Part shown: positions 1 to 5,770 of the stretch, in pieces | Layout: each line of letters opens with the position of its first letter | Position numbering within the stretch: position 1 is the first letter of the stretch | Assembly: GCA_934631985.1 (NCBI GenBank) | Contig: CAKTYE010000083.1 | Span: 1 to 10,057 of the forward strand | DNA length: 10,057 bases | Source: an uncultured Clostridia bacterium | Lineage (GTDB): Bacteria > Bacillota > Clostridia > Christensenellales > Aristaeellaceae | Reading direction: 5' to 3' | The notes under the pieces: generated by a model | Database searches by the model: none | Told to the model about the DNA's origin: nothing | Seen by the model: only the letters and a program-made list of their open reading frames with translations | Program-made: the position numbers and the translations under genes

Positions 1-2
1 CC

Positions 3-158
3 TCAAGTGTAATCCTTGCTCCGGAAGAATGCAAGAAAAACACGCAAGAACGATATGAAATTGTGAAATCCGAACCCGTGCAAAGCCCTGTGCGGCGGAC
101 ATTTTCAGCGGACGAAACGGCCGGAGCTTCCAAAAATTTCGAGTCGGGGCCGTTATGA
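3..158 (+). CDS. C-terminal end of an unidentified protein, running in from the left edge
   Basis: From base 3, one frame stays open for 51 codons and ends with TGA at 156-158. The readable peptide begins SSVILAPEECKKNTQERYEI and ends SKNFESGPL. I do not recognise the family. The other two forward frames contain stops early in this stretch. The last seven or so codons (NFESGPL plus stop) are the antisense of the tRNA-Ser fragment at 136-176, so the stop codon is supplied by tRNA-derived sequence. That is common for genes at the edge of an integrated element. The base composition here is less GC-rich than in the genes to the right, which fits foreign origin. A 51-codon open frame can arise by chance, so this remains moderate to weak. 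The upstream part outside the window would decide it. Confidence 0.4.
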   Translation, partial: SSVILAPEECKKNTQERYEIVKSEPVQSPVRRTFSADETAGASKNFESGPL

Positions 159-176
159 CCACTTCGATACGTCTCC
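136..176 (-). pseudogene. 5' half of a tRNA-Ser(CGA), likely attachment-site half
   Basis: Read on the minus strand from 176, the sequence begins with acceptor strand GGAGACG, then U8 and A9. A D-arm follows with stem TCG/CGG and loop AAGTGGTCATAA, then an anticodon loop CTCGAAA with anticodon CGA at 141-139. This is the standard 5' half of a bacterial class II tRNA-Ser. After T at 136 the 3' anticodon strand should be about TCGGG, but the sequence reads TTTTTGG and no longer pairs. No matching acceptor 3' strand (CGTCTCC) and no T-arm at the right distance occur between 1 and 135. The gene is therefore cut near the anticodon loop, a site used by many tRNA-targeting integrases. A sigma-A promoter lies upstream at 256-284. 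The tRNA identity is from memory of tRNA-Ser consensus; the element boundary is inference. Confidence 0.6.
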
Positions 177-255
177 CTATGCAATTACTTCCCAGCCCTA
201 AAGCCAGAAACCGTCTGCGCAGAAAAGCCCAACCTTTTCCTTGCAGACAACTATT

Positions 256-284
256 AGTATACCATACCTGTCTCCGCCATGCAA
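256..284 (-). promoter_or_regulatory. Sigma-A promoter facing the tRNA-Ser fragment
   Basis: On the minus strand the -35 is TTGCAT (284-279), the spacer is 17 bases and the -10 is TATACT (261-256). Transcription would start near 249 and run left, through a leader that can fold (arms GTCTGC and GCAGAC at 248-243 and 218-213) and then into the tRNA-Ser 5' half at 176. It probably was the tRNA promoter and now drives whatever lies to the left. Between this promoter and the end of the ABC operon (285-354) I see no gene and no convincing terminator. Confidence 0.55.
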
Positions 285-354
285 GTATTTCCCTCAAAAA
301 CTTCCGCGTTCTCCTGCCGCAGGCTTTCAAACCTTGCAGCACACCCTGCACAAC

Positions 355-1143
355 TCAGTTCTGGCTCGCATACCGTTCCAGAAAATGCCGGGTGCGCTCC
401 TGCTTCGGATGCCCAATGACCTCCTCGGGCGGGCCATATTCCACAATGGTCCCGCCGTCCATGAACAGCACGTTGTCTGCCACCTGACGGGCAAACTGCA
501 TCTCATGCGTCACAATGACCATGGTCGTGTTCCGCTGGGCAAGGCCGCGGATCACGTTCAGCACCTCGCCGGTCAGCTCGGGGTCAAGGGCGGAGGTCGG
601 CTCGTCAAAGCAGAGAATGTCCGGCTCCAGCGCCAGGGCGCGGGCAATGGCGACACGCTGCTGCTGACCGCCGGAAAGCTGGTGCGGGTAAGCGTTCAGC
701 TTGGCGGAAAGGCCTACGCTGTCCAACAGTGCCTTGCCCCGCTCGTCGATCTCCCGATAGATTGCCGCCTTGTTCGCCTTGAAGTCCGGGCGTTCCTTGG
801 CAAGCAGCTGCCCTGCCAGCGTTACATTTTGCAGCACCGTGTATTGTGGAAACAGGTTGAAGGACTGAAACACCAGCCCGAAGTGGAGCCGCTGCTGGCG
901 CTTTTCCTGCTCCGTGCGGGTGCGCTTATCCTCTGCGTCAAAAATGACCTCATCCCCAACGCGAATCACGCCCTTGTCAGGCGTTTCCAGAAAGTTCAGG
1001 CAGCGCAGCAGCGTGGTTTTGCCGCTTCCCGAGGAGCCGATGATCGCCAGCGCTTCGCCCTTTTCCAGCGAAAAGCTGATGTCCCGCAGCACACTGGTGC
1101 CGCCAAAGCTCTTTTGAATGCCCTCCACCGACAAAACTGCCAT
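355..1143 (-). CDS. Polar amino-acid ABC transporter, ATP-binding protein
   Basis: This is the 262-aa ATPase subunit of a polar amino-acid importer of the GlnQ/HisP family, which hydrolyses ATP at the inner face of the membrane to power uptake. All ABC motifs are intact: Walker A GSSGSGKT at 36-43, Q-loop Q93 in FQSFNLFPQ, signature LSGGQQQR starting at 156, Walker B ILCFDEP with D180 and E181, and switch H213 in VTHEM. The length is normal for the family (about 240-260). The ATG at 1143 is preceded by AAGGAG eight bases upstream, in a 30-base gap after the permease stop. It is the last gene of a binding protein-permease-ATPase operon. Substrate is not readable from the ATPase; glutamine, cystine, arginine or another polar amino acid are all possible. 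I found no clear terminator downstream. Confidence 0.93.
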   Translation of the reverse strand: MAVLSVEGIQKSFGGTSVLRDISFSLEKGEALAIIGSSGSGKTTLLRCLNFLETPDKGVIRVGDEVIFDAEDKRTRTEQEKRQQRLHFGLVFQSFNLFPQYTVLQNVTLAGQLLAKERPDFKANKAAIYREIDERGKALLDSVGLSAKLNAYPHQLSGGQQQRVAIARALALEPDILCFDEPTSALDPELTGEVLNVIRGLAQRNTTMVIVTHEMQFARQVADNVLFMDGGTIVEYGPPEEVIGHPKQERTRHFLERYASQN

Positions 1144-1173
1144 ATACCAAGCTCCTTCTCTCTGCGCTTTTCC

Positions 1174-1812
1174 TTACACGCGAAAATAATCCATCTTTTT
1201 TTCCAGCCAGCCAAACAGCAGCGTCAGTGCGCCGTTGAACAGCAGGAAGAACAGTCCCGTGGAGAACAGGGGCCAAATCAGCCCCTGCTTGGTGAAGCGC
1301 TCTGCGCACATCAGGATCTCCGCCACGGAGACCACGCGGGCCAGCGCCGTGTCCTTCACCAGGGTAATGACCTCGTTGCTCATGGGCGGGGTGACGCGCT
1401 TCACCACCTGCAGCAGCACCACCTTGAAAAAGACCTGACTGCGGGTCATGCCCAGCACCTGCCCGGCCTCGTACTGCCCCTTGGGAATGGAAGCGATGCC
1501 GCCGCGATAAATTTCAGAGAAATAGGCTGCATAGTTGATGACGAAGGCGATCAGCACCGCCGTCATGCGGGATTTCATCGGAATGCCCAGCAGCAGACCC
1601 GGTGCATACATCACCACAAAAAGCTGGAGCATCAGCGGTGTGCCGCGGATGACCCACACGAAGATGCGCGTAAAGTACCGCAGGGGCGCAAACTTCGTCA
1701 TGGAACCGAAGGTGATGATAAGGCCCAGCGGCAGCGCCATCACCAGCGTCAGCACAAAAATTTCCAGATTCATCCAGAACCCGCCGAACAAAGACTCCAG
1801 CACAGTTGACAT
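1174..1812 (-). CDS. Polar amino-acid ABC transporter, permease
   Basis: This 212-aa membrane subunit (HisM/GlnP family) forms the translocation channel. It shows hydrophobic segments near residues 17-37, 48-70, 84-100 and 185-205, the family motif RGTPLMLQLF at 56-65, and the EAA loop (EIYRGGIASIPKGQYEAGQVLG, 100-121) that docks on the ATPase. I chose ATG 1812 (MSTVLESLFGG), preceded by GAGGTG four bases upstream. An ATG at 1863 would add 17 residues, SLSVSSSNGSRC-like and atypical. That start also lies in the loop of the stem-loop at 1846-1881, so I judge it unlikely. Only one permease gene is present, so the transporter probably uses a permease homodimer. It lies between the binding protein (stop at 1903) and the ATPase (start at 1143). 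Confidence 0.92.
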   Translation of the reverse strand: MSTVLESLFGGFWMNLEIFVLTLVMALPLGLIITFGSMTKFAPLRYFTRIFVWVIRGTPLMLQLFVVMYAPGLLLGIPMKSRMTAVLIAFVINYAAYFSEIYRGGIASIPKGQYEAGQVLGMTRSQVFFKVVLLQVVKRVTPPMSNEVITLVKDTALARVVSVAEILMCAERFTKQGLIWPLFSTGLFFLLFNGALTLLFGWLEKKMDYFRV

Positions 1813-1845
1813 AACACACCTCGACCCATTTGATGAGGACACGCT

Positions 1846-1881
1846 GAGGGAGGCAGCTTCCATGTGCGAAGCGCCTCCCTC
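1846..1881 (-). other. Intercistronic stem-loop between binding protein and permease
   Basis: Arms GAAGCGCCTCCCTC (1868-1881) and GAGGGAGGCAGCTTC (1846-1860) pair over 14 bp with one bulged base and a 7-base loop. In the direction of the operon there is no U-tract after it, so it is not a normal terminator. Hairpins at this position are known in many binding-protein operons to protect the upstream mRNA end or reduce downstream expression. That role is inferred here. On the + strand a CTTTTT run follows at 1885-1890, so it might stop antisense transcripts. Confidence 0.65.
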
Positions 1882-1902
1882 CAGCTTTTTCCGAAGACCT
1901 GC

Positions 1903-2718
1903 TTACTTGATCAGCTCGCTGGTCAGGCCGTACTTGGCGGCGATAGCATCCAGCGTACCGTCTGCGCGAAGCTCGGCAATCGCTGCGTCCACTGCCGCGC
2001 ATACGTCGCTGCCCTTGCGGAAGGCAATGCCATATTCCTGCGCGCCAAAGTCATTGCTCATGTCCAGCGCCAGATCGGCGTAATCCGTGCCTTCGCCCAC
2101 CATGCCGGCGGCGGCAACGCTGTCGATCAGGGCAATGTCCGCAGTGCCGGCCTTGACCTCCATCAGCGCCTTCGCCTGAGAATCCACCGCGATGTAGGTG
2201 CAGCCCGCGAAGTACGCCTTGGCGTCTACCGCCGCATCAGGATAAGTGACCGTTCCCAGAATGGAAGCCTCGCCCGTGGAGCCTGCCTCGGCGACCACGG
2301 TCAGGCCGTCCACATTCGCCAGAATGTCCGCCACCCGATCCGCCTTCATGACCATGGCCTGACGGTTCAGCAGATACGGGGCGGAGACCGCCATGTTTTC
2401 CTTGCGCTCATCCGTAATGGTCATGCCGTTCCAGATGCAGTCGATGTTCTTGGAGTTCAGCTCGATCTCCTTGGAATCCCAGTTGATCTCAATAAATTCG
2501 GCCTTTACGCCCAGCTTCTCGGCAACCGCCGTGGCCAGCTCGGTGTCAAAGCCCACCAGCGTCGTGCCATCATAATAATTCATGGGGGCGAACAGCGTAA
2601 TGCCCATGGTCAGCGTTCCCTTGTCCTTGATATAGGCCAGGTCGCTGTCTTCAGCCAGAGCCAGGGCGGTGCAGGATGCCATCATCAGGGCGAGAACCAG
2701 AGCCAGCAGCTTTTTCAT
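1903..2718 (-). CDS. Polar amino-acid ABC transporter, substrate-binding protein
   Basis: This is a 271-aa extracellular solute-binding protein of family 3 (SBP_bac_3), which captures an amino acid outside the membrane and delivers it to the permease. Residues 1-22 (MKKLLALVLALMMASCTALA...) are a Sec signal. Cys16 sits in the weak lipobox MASC, while ALALA before EDSD also offers a signal peptidase I site. Anchoring as a lipoprotein is expected in a Gram-positive but is not certain. Family landmarks are GFDTELATAVAEKLG at 57-70 and NIDCIWNGMTITDERKE at 91-107. The start is ATG 2718, with AAAGGA nine bases upstream; an in-frame ATG at 2757 would put 13 charged residues before the signal and is rejected. 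It is first in the operon, with a promoter at 2803-2831. Confidence 0.93.
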   Translation of the reverse strand: MKKLLALVLALMMASCTALALAEDSDLAYIKDKGTLTMGITLFAPMNYYDGTTLVGFDTELATAVAEKLGVKAEFIEINWDSKEIELNSKNIDCIWNGMTITDERKENMAVSAPYLLNRQAMVMKADRVADILANVDGLTVVAEAGSTGEASILGTVTYPDAAVDAKAYFAGCTYIAVDSQAKALMEVKAGTADIALIDSVAAAGMVGEGTDYADLALDMSNDFGAQEYGIAFRKGSDVCAAVDAAIAELRADGTLDAIAAKYGLTSELIK

Positions 2719-2802
2719 AACGGTTGTTCCTTTCTTCTTCGTCGGTGGGCCGACCATGCTTTATTTTTCTTTATCGCTTTACTATGGTGGAGCGATGGAC
2801 AT

Positions 2803-2831
2803 ACTATAGCACAGTAAAGTGATAAATGCAA
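2803..2831 (-). promoter_or_regulatory. Sigma-A promoter of the ABC importer operon
   Basis: The minus strand shows -35 TTGCAT (2831-2826), a 17-base spacer and -10 TATAGT (2808-2803). The start site would be near 2796, giving a leader of about 78 bases before ATG 2718. Within the leader, ATCGCT and AGCGAT arms (2796-2791 and 2778-2773) could form a 6-bp hairpin right at the 5' end. A second small hairpin, GTCGG/CCGAC, lies at 2741-2754. Confidence 0.65.
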
Positions 2832-2869
2832 GAGGAAAAATAAAAAAAGTGAAAGGTTTTTTTGAAAGT

Positions 2870-2920
2870 GCGGAGGGCCGCAAGCAAAAAGCAAGCGCGT
2901 AGAGCAATTCAGCCCTCCGC
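2870..2920 (-). terminator. Probable terminator hairpin after brnQ
   Basis: A perfect 9-bp GC-rich stem, GCCCTCCGC at 2912-2920 and GCGGAGGGC at 2870-2878, encloses a 33-base loop just downstream of the brnQ stop. The sequence after it on the minus strand is ACTTTC, then A7, then CCTTTCAC, then a T-rich run ending at the next promoter. The U-tract is displaced from the stem, so termination may be weak or involve the following A7/T7 pair. The -35 of the ABC operon begins about 40 bases further on. Confidence 0.5.
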
Positions 2921-2947
2921 GCTGGTGTGTTAAGGTGTTTGGTAATG

Positions 2948-4300
2948 TCACACGGCTGCCTTTCTCAATTTTATACCGCGCACGATCAGTCCAATGCCCA
3001 GTCCGAGCAGCGCTGGGAAGATCCAGCCCAGCCCCAGCTCCGAGAAGGGCAGCAGCTTTTGCACCGCCGCCAGTGGCACGTTCAGGTGCAGGCTGGTGCG
3101 AAGCGTCTCCGGCAGGGCCGCCAGCAGATCGTACACCGCTGCGACCAGCGTCAGCCCCGTCACCCAGCGGTAAACCACCCGGTCATGGTCAAAAAAGCGT
3201 CCCAGCAGCGCCAGCAGGATCAGCGTGATCGCCAGCGGATAGGAGAACATCAGCACCGGCAGGGAAAAGGTGATGATACTGTTCAGCCCAAAGTTGGCGA
3301 TCAGGAAGGAACCCACGCTGAAGATCACCGCCCACATGCGATAGCTGGGGCCGTGCGGGAACATGGCGCGGAAGGTCTCCGCGCAGCTTGTGATCAGGCC
3401 CACCGAAGTTTTCAGGCAGGCCAGCGTCACCGTAATGGACAGAATGACCTGTCCCGCCGTTCCCAGATACAGCTGCGCGATCTGCGGGAAGGCGATTGCG
3501 CCGTTCGCGGCGGCGTCCAGCGCACCACGGCTCTGCGCACCCATCAGCGTCACGGCAATGTAGATGACCGCCATCAGCAGGCAGCTGAACACGCCGGAGC
3601 GCACCGTGCTGTTTGCCACCGCGCCGGGGTCCCTCACACCCAGCCCGCGAATGACCTGCACTACCACAATGCCAAAGGCCAGCCCCGCCAGCGTGTCCAT
3701 GGTGTTGTAGCCCTCCAGAAAGCCCGAAAAGAAGGGCTGCGTGGCATACTTGCCCGTGGGCGGCACCTCGCTGATCTGCGCAGTGGGGGAGATCATGGAC
3801 ACGATCACCAGCACTGCCAAAAACAGCAGGAAGAACGGATTCAGGATCTTGCCGACCCAGGTCAGAATCTTGCCGGGATACAGCGAAAACCACAGCGCCG
3901 CCGCGAAAAACAGCAGCGAGAATACCAGCAGATAGGGAAAGCCATCCTGCGGCACCAGATGCTCCAGCCCCACCGTAAACGAGGTGGAGGCGCAGCGGGG
4001 AATGGCGAAGAACGGGCCGATGGACAGATACAGCAGGCAGGTGAAAAACATGCCGTAGGGCTTGCCCACCTTGCGGCTCAGGTCATATAAACCATTGGAG
4101 CGGCTGATGCCCAGGGCGGCGACCGCCATCAGCGGCAGGCCCACGCCCGTGATGAGGAAGCCCAGAATGGCGGCGACTACGTTGCTGCCAGCCATCTGTC
4201 CCATATAGACGGGAAAAATCAGGTTTCCAGCGCCGAAAAACAGCCCGAACAGCATGCTGGCTACAGACACATATTCCCTCATGCTCAGCTTCTTCTTCAT
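2948..4300 (-). CDS. brnQ: Branched-chain amino-acid carrier (LIVCS family, BrnQ)
   Basis: This 450-aa integral membrane carrier imports leucine, isoleucine and valine with a cation, usually Na+. The N-terminal motif FGAGNLIFP (22-30) in the first helix, followed by VYMGQMAGSN and the GFLITGVGLPL second helix, is diagnostic of BrnQ. Around a dozen hydrophobic segments follow, including IPRCASTSFTVG near residue 100 and the FSYPLAITLILLALLG stretch in the C-terminal part. The length matches the family (about 430-450). The start ATG 4300 (MKKKLSMREYVS) is preceded by AAGGAGG at 4317-4311, ten bases upstream. ATG 4324, eight codons earlier, lies in front of this ribosome binding site and is rejected. 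It is probably transcribed alone from the promoter at 4370-4398, divergent from the HAD-GNAT gene. An operator-like inverted repeat overlaps its -35. Confidence 0.95.
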   Translation of the reverse strand: MKKKLSMREYVSVASMLFGLFFGAGNLIFPVYMGQMAGSNVVAAILGFLITGVGLPLMAVAALGISRSNGLYDLSRKVGKPYGMFFTCLLYLSIGPFFAIPRCASTSFTVGLEHLVPQDGFPYLLVFSLLFFAAALWFSLYPGKILTWVGKILNPFFLLFLAVLVIVSMISPTAQISEVPPTGKYATQPFFSGFLEGYNTMDTLAGLAFGIVVVQVIRGLGVRDPGAVANSTVRSGVFSCLLMAVIYIAVTLMGAQSRGALDAAANGAIAFPQIAQLYLGTAGQVILSITVTLACLKTSVGLITSCAETFRAMFPHGPSYRMWAVIFSVGSFLIANFGLNSIITFSLPVLMFSYPLAITLILLALLGRFFDHDRVVYRWVTGLTLVAAVYDLLAALPETLRTSLHLNVPLAAVQKLLPFSELGLGWIFPALLGLGIGLIVRGIKLRKAAV

Positions 4301-4369
4301 TTCCGTGTAACCTCCTTGCTTCATCTTTTTTACCGCTACACGTTGGTAAACTGGTAAATATTAACAATC

Positions 4370-4398
4370 ATTATACCTGTATCAGGGTTGTATGTCCA
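4370..4398 (-). promoter_or_regulatory. Sigma-A promoter of brnQ
   Basis: The minus strand reads -35 TGGACA (4398-4393), a 17-base spacer and a perfect -10 TATAAT (4375-4370). The start site would be near 4363, giving a leader of about 62 bases. The leader contains TTTACC twice in tandem (4358-4353 and 4350-4345) and one GGTAAA (4334-4329), so either copy can pair with the third in a 6-bp stem. Confidence 0.7.
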
Positions 4399-4405
4399 TA
4401 TACAA
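4388..4405. promoter_or_regulatory. Operator-like inverted repeat over the brnQ -35
   Basis: TTGTAT (4388-4393) and ATACAA (4400-4405) are perfect inverted arms separated by six bases. The site covers the -35 hexamer of brnQ, where a bound dimeric repressor would block RNA polymerase. I do not recognise it as a named operator: it does not match the CodY consensus AATTTTCWGAAAATT. Function is inferred from position and symmetry only. Confidence 0.4.
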
Positions 4406-4445
4406 TCTGGCATGCCGAAAAATTTGTCGACATCGGCGCAAAGCC

Positions 4446-4474
4446 TTGCGCGGCCTGCATTTGTGCGTTACAAT
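4446..4474 (+). promoter_or_regulatory. Promoter of the HAD-GNAT gene
   Basis: The -35 TTGCGC (4446-4451), a 17-base spacer and -10 TACAAT (4469-4474) put the start near 4481, about 29 bases before ATG 4510. The -35 forms the right arm of a perfect inverted repeat, GCGCAA (4436-4441) and TTGCGC with a 4-base loop. The decamer AAATTTGTCG occurs on both sides of the promoter, at 4420-4429 and 4488-4497. Confidence 0.5.
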
Positions 4475-4509
4475 ACCCTCATACGCGAAATTTGTCGGGA
4501 GGAATTTTT

Positions 4510-5715
4510 ATGCGTCAGGCGATTTTCTGGGATCTGGGCTGGGCGCTCATCGCCCCGCGAAGCGGCGACTGGATGCGCACCAGACTGTTTGACACGCTCT
4601 TTCCCCACTGGCGGGAGACTTATACCCTGGCGCAGATGGAAGCGGCAAAGCAGCCGGGGGACGCTTACCTTGCCGCAAATCATCACCTGTCCACCGTGGC
4701 GGAGGAAGCGGATCAGTATACCCACTGGTATACGCTCTACGGAGAGCAGCTGCCTGCCCTGGGCATGACGGCGAAAAAGGCCCGGGCGCTGGCGGAGGAT
4801 CGCACCTACGAGCTGCTGAACAACTACATGCTGCTGCCTGAGGCCAAAGAAACGCTGCTGGCCCTGCGCAGCATGGGCTATCGGCTGGGGGTGATCTCCG
4901 ACACCTGGCCCACCGTCACGGCCCAACTGACCACGCTGGGTATCTGGGACTGCTTCGACACGCTGACCTTCAGCTATGAGCTGGGAGCCTACAAGCCCGC
5001 CCCGGCACTGTATGCCGACGCACTGCGGAAAGTGGCGCTGCCTGCGGCGCAGTGTACGTTCATTGACGACCGCCCGTGGAACCTGATGGGTGCGCGTCAG
5101 GCTGGTATCCATGGGATACAGTCGCTGGCGGAGCCGGGGGTAGTTCCCGATGGACGCTTCCCGGCGATCCATGGCCCCGGAGAGCTGCTGCCCTTGCTGA
5201 CCCAGCAGGCGCATCCCAGCGACTGGGCTGTCTGCGCCGAGCCGCTGACCCCGGCAGACCTGCCCGCCATGATGGCCCTTCAGGCGGAAATGGCGGCTGC
5301 GCTGCCCTCGCCCAGGTGGTATGTCACCTCCACGGAAGCGGAGTTTCTGCGGGATGTGCAGGCGGGACAGGTCACAGGCATCTACATGCAGGGGGAGCTG
5401 GCGGCCTTTGCAAGCCTGGCGGAGGGGGGCGGCGCACACAGCTATGCTTCCATACTGGGCCGCAAGGAAACACGCACGCTGGATTTCCGGGATGTAATGG
5501 TATCGCCGCGCTTCCGCCGCCGGGGCATCCACAGCTTCTTCCTGCGCATGGCGGAGGAGCGTGCGCGGGCCCTGGGCGCACAGGCCATGTACGCCACCGT
5601 GGACCCGGAAAATCTGCCCAGCCGCAGCAGCTTTGAAAAGGCGGGCTGGCAGGCGCTGGAGACCCGCGCCGCCTATGACGGACGGCTCCGGGTGTTTTAT
5701 CGGAAGGGACTGTGA
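4510..5715 (+). CDS. Two-domain HAD hydrolase-GNAT acetyltransferase protein
   Basis: This 401-aa protein joins two enzyme domains. Residues 1 to about 215 are a HAD-superfamily hydrolase: motif I FWDLGW with nucleophile D8, motif II S130 in GVISDTW, K162 in GAYKPAP, and motif IV D186-D187 in FIDDRPWN. Position D+2 is G10 instead of Asp, as in the DLGGV/DLGNV branch (YihX-like), so strong phosphatase activity is not assured. Residues about 240-401 are a GNAT N-acetyltransferase: the acetyl-CoA loop is RFRRRGIH at 334-341, and a typical distal motif is N368-LPSRSSFEKAGW. ATG 4510 follows GGGAGGA; the upstream in-frame start at 4492 precedes that site and is rejected. It is divergent from brnQ. 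HAD and GNAT domains are both common, but I cannot name the substrate of either, nor whether they act on the same compound. Confidence 0.85.
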   Translation: MRQAIFWDLGWALIAPRSGDWMRTRLFDTLFPHWRETYTLAQMEAAKQPGDAYLAANHHLSTVAEEADQYTHWYTLYGEQLPALGMTAKKARALAEDRTYELLNNYMLLPEAKETLLALRSMGYRLGVISDTWPTVTAQLTTLGIWDCFDTLTFSYELGAYKPAPALYADALRKVALPAAQCTFIDDRPWNLMGARQAGIHGIQSLAEPGVVPDGRFPAIHGPGELLPLLTQQAHPSDWAVCAEPLTPADLPAMMALQAEMAAALPSPRWYVTSTEAEFLRDVQAGQVTGIYMQGELAAFASLAEGGGAHSYASILGRKETRTLDFRDVMVSPRFRRRGIHSFFLRMAEERARALGAQAMYATVDPENLPSRSSFEKAGWQALETRAAYDGRLRVFYRKGL

Positions 5716-5737
5716 CCTTTCCTTTTCTCTCATAACA

Positions 5738-5746
5738 TGATACAAT
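5738..5746 (+). promoter_or_regulatory. Possible extended -10 promoter for the flavoprotein operon
   Basis: TGA followed by TACAAT (5741-5746) is an extended -10. The -35 17 bases upstream (TTTCCT) is poor. The predicted start near 5753 lies only a few bases ahead of the ribosome binding site AAGGAG (5756-5761), so the leader would be very short. The gene may also be read through from the HAD-GNAT gene 55 bases upstream, since no terminator separates them. Confidence 0.4.
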
Positions 5747-5770
5747 ACCTCCCGCAAGGAGTGTGATTTC

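Noticed and set aside
1..176. An intact tRNA-Ser on the minus strand
   Set aside because: The 3' anticodon strand does not pair, the only GTTCGG-like T-loop is about 100 bases from the start (too far), and no 3' acceptor strand CGTCTCC is present.
285..354. Terminator after the ATPase gene
   Set aside because: Only very short palindromes (CCTGC-G-GCAGG near 315-325) and a TTTTT run without a proper stem are visible.
1813..1863. Longer permease from ATG 1863
   Set aside because: That ATG sits in the loop of a strong stem-loop, its GGAGG is about 13 bases away and buried in the stem, and the added residues are not family-like.
2719..2757. Longer binding protein from ATG 2757
   Set aside because: It would place a charged stretch ahead of a clean MKKLL signal peptide, and the AAAGGA site fits ATG 2718.
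241..2817. Long + strand open frames opposite the ABC importer genes
   Set aside because: They are antisense shadows of GC-rich genes: His-, Gln- and Arg-rich, with no ribosome binding sites, opposite clear family members.
2927..4090. Long + strand open frame opposite brnQ
   Set aside because: The translation is low-complexity Gln/Arg/His and covers a clear BrnQ membrane protein on the other strand.
4334..4372. An 11-codon frame rich in Ile and Val (MIVNIYQFTNV) upstream of brnQ, like an attenuation leader peptide
   Set aside because: Its ATG overlaps the -10 hexamer TATAAT, so it lies before the predicted transcript start. It also has no ribosome binding site, and no terminator or antiterminator follows.
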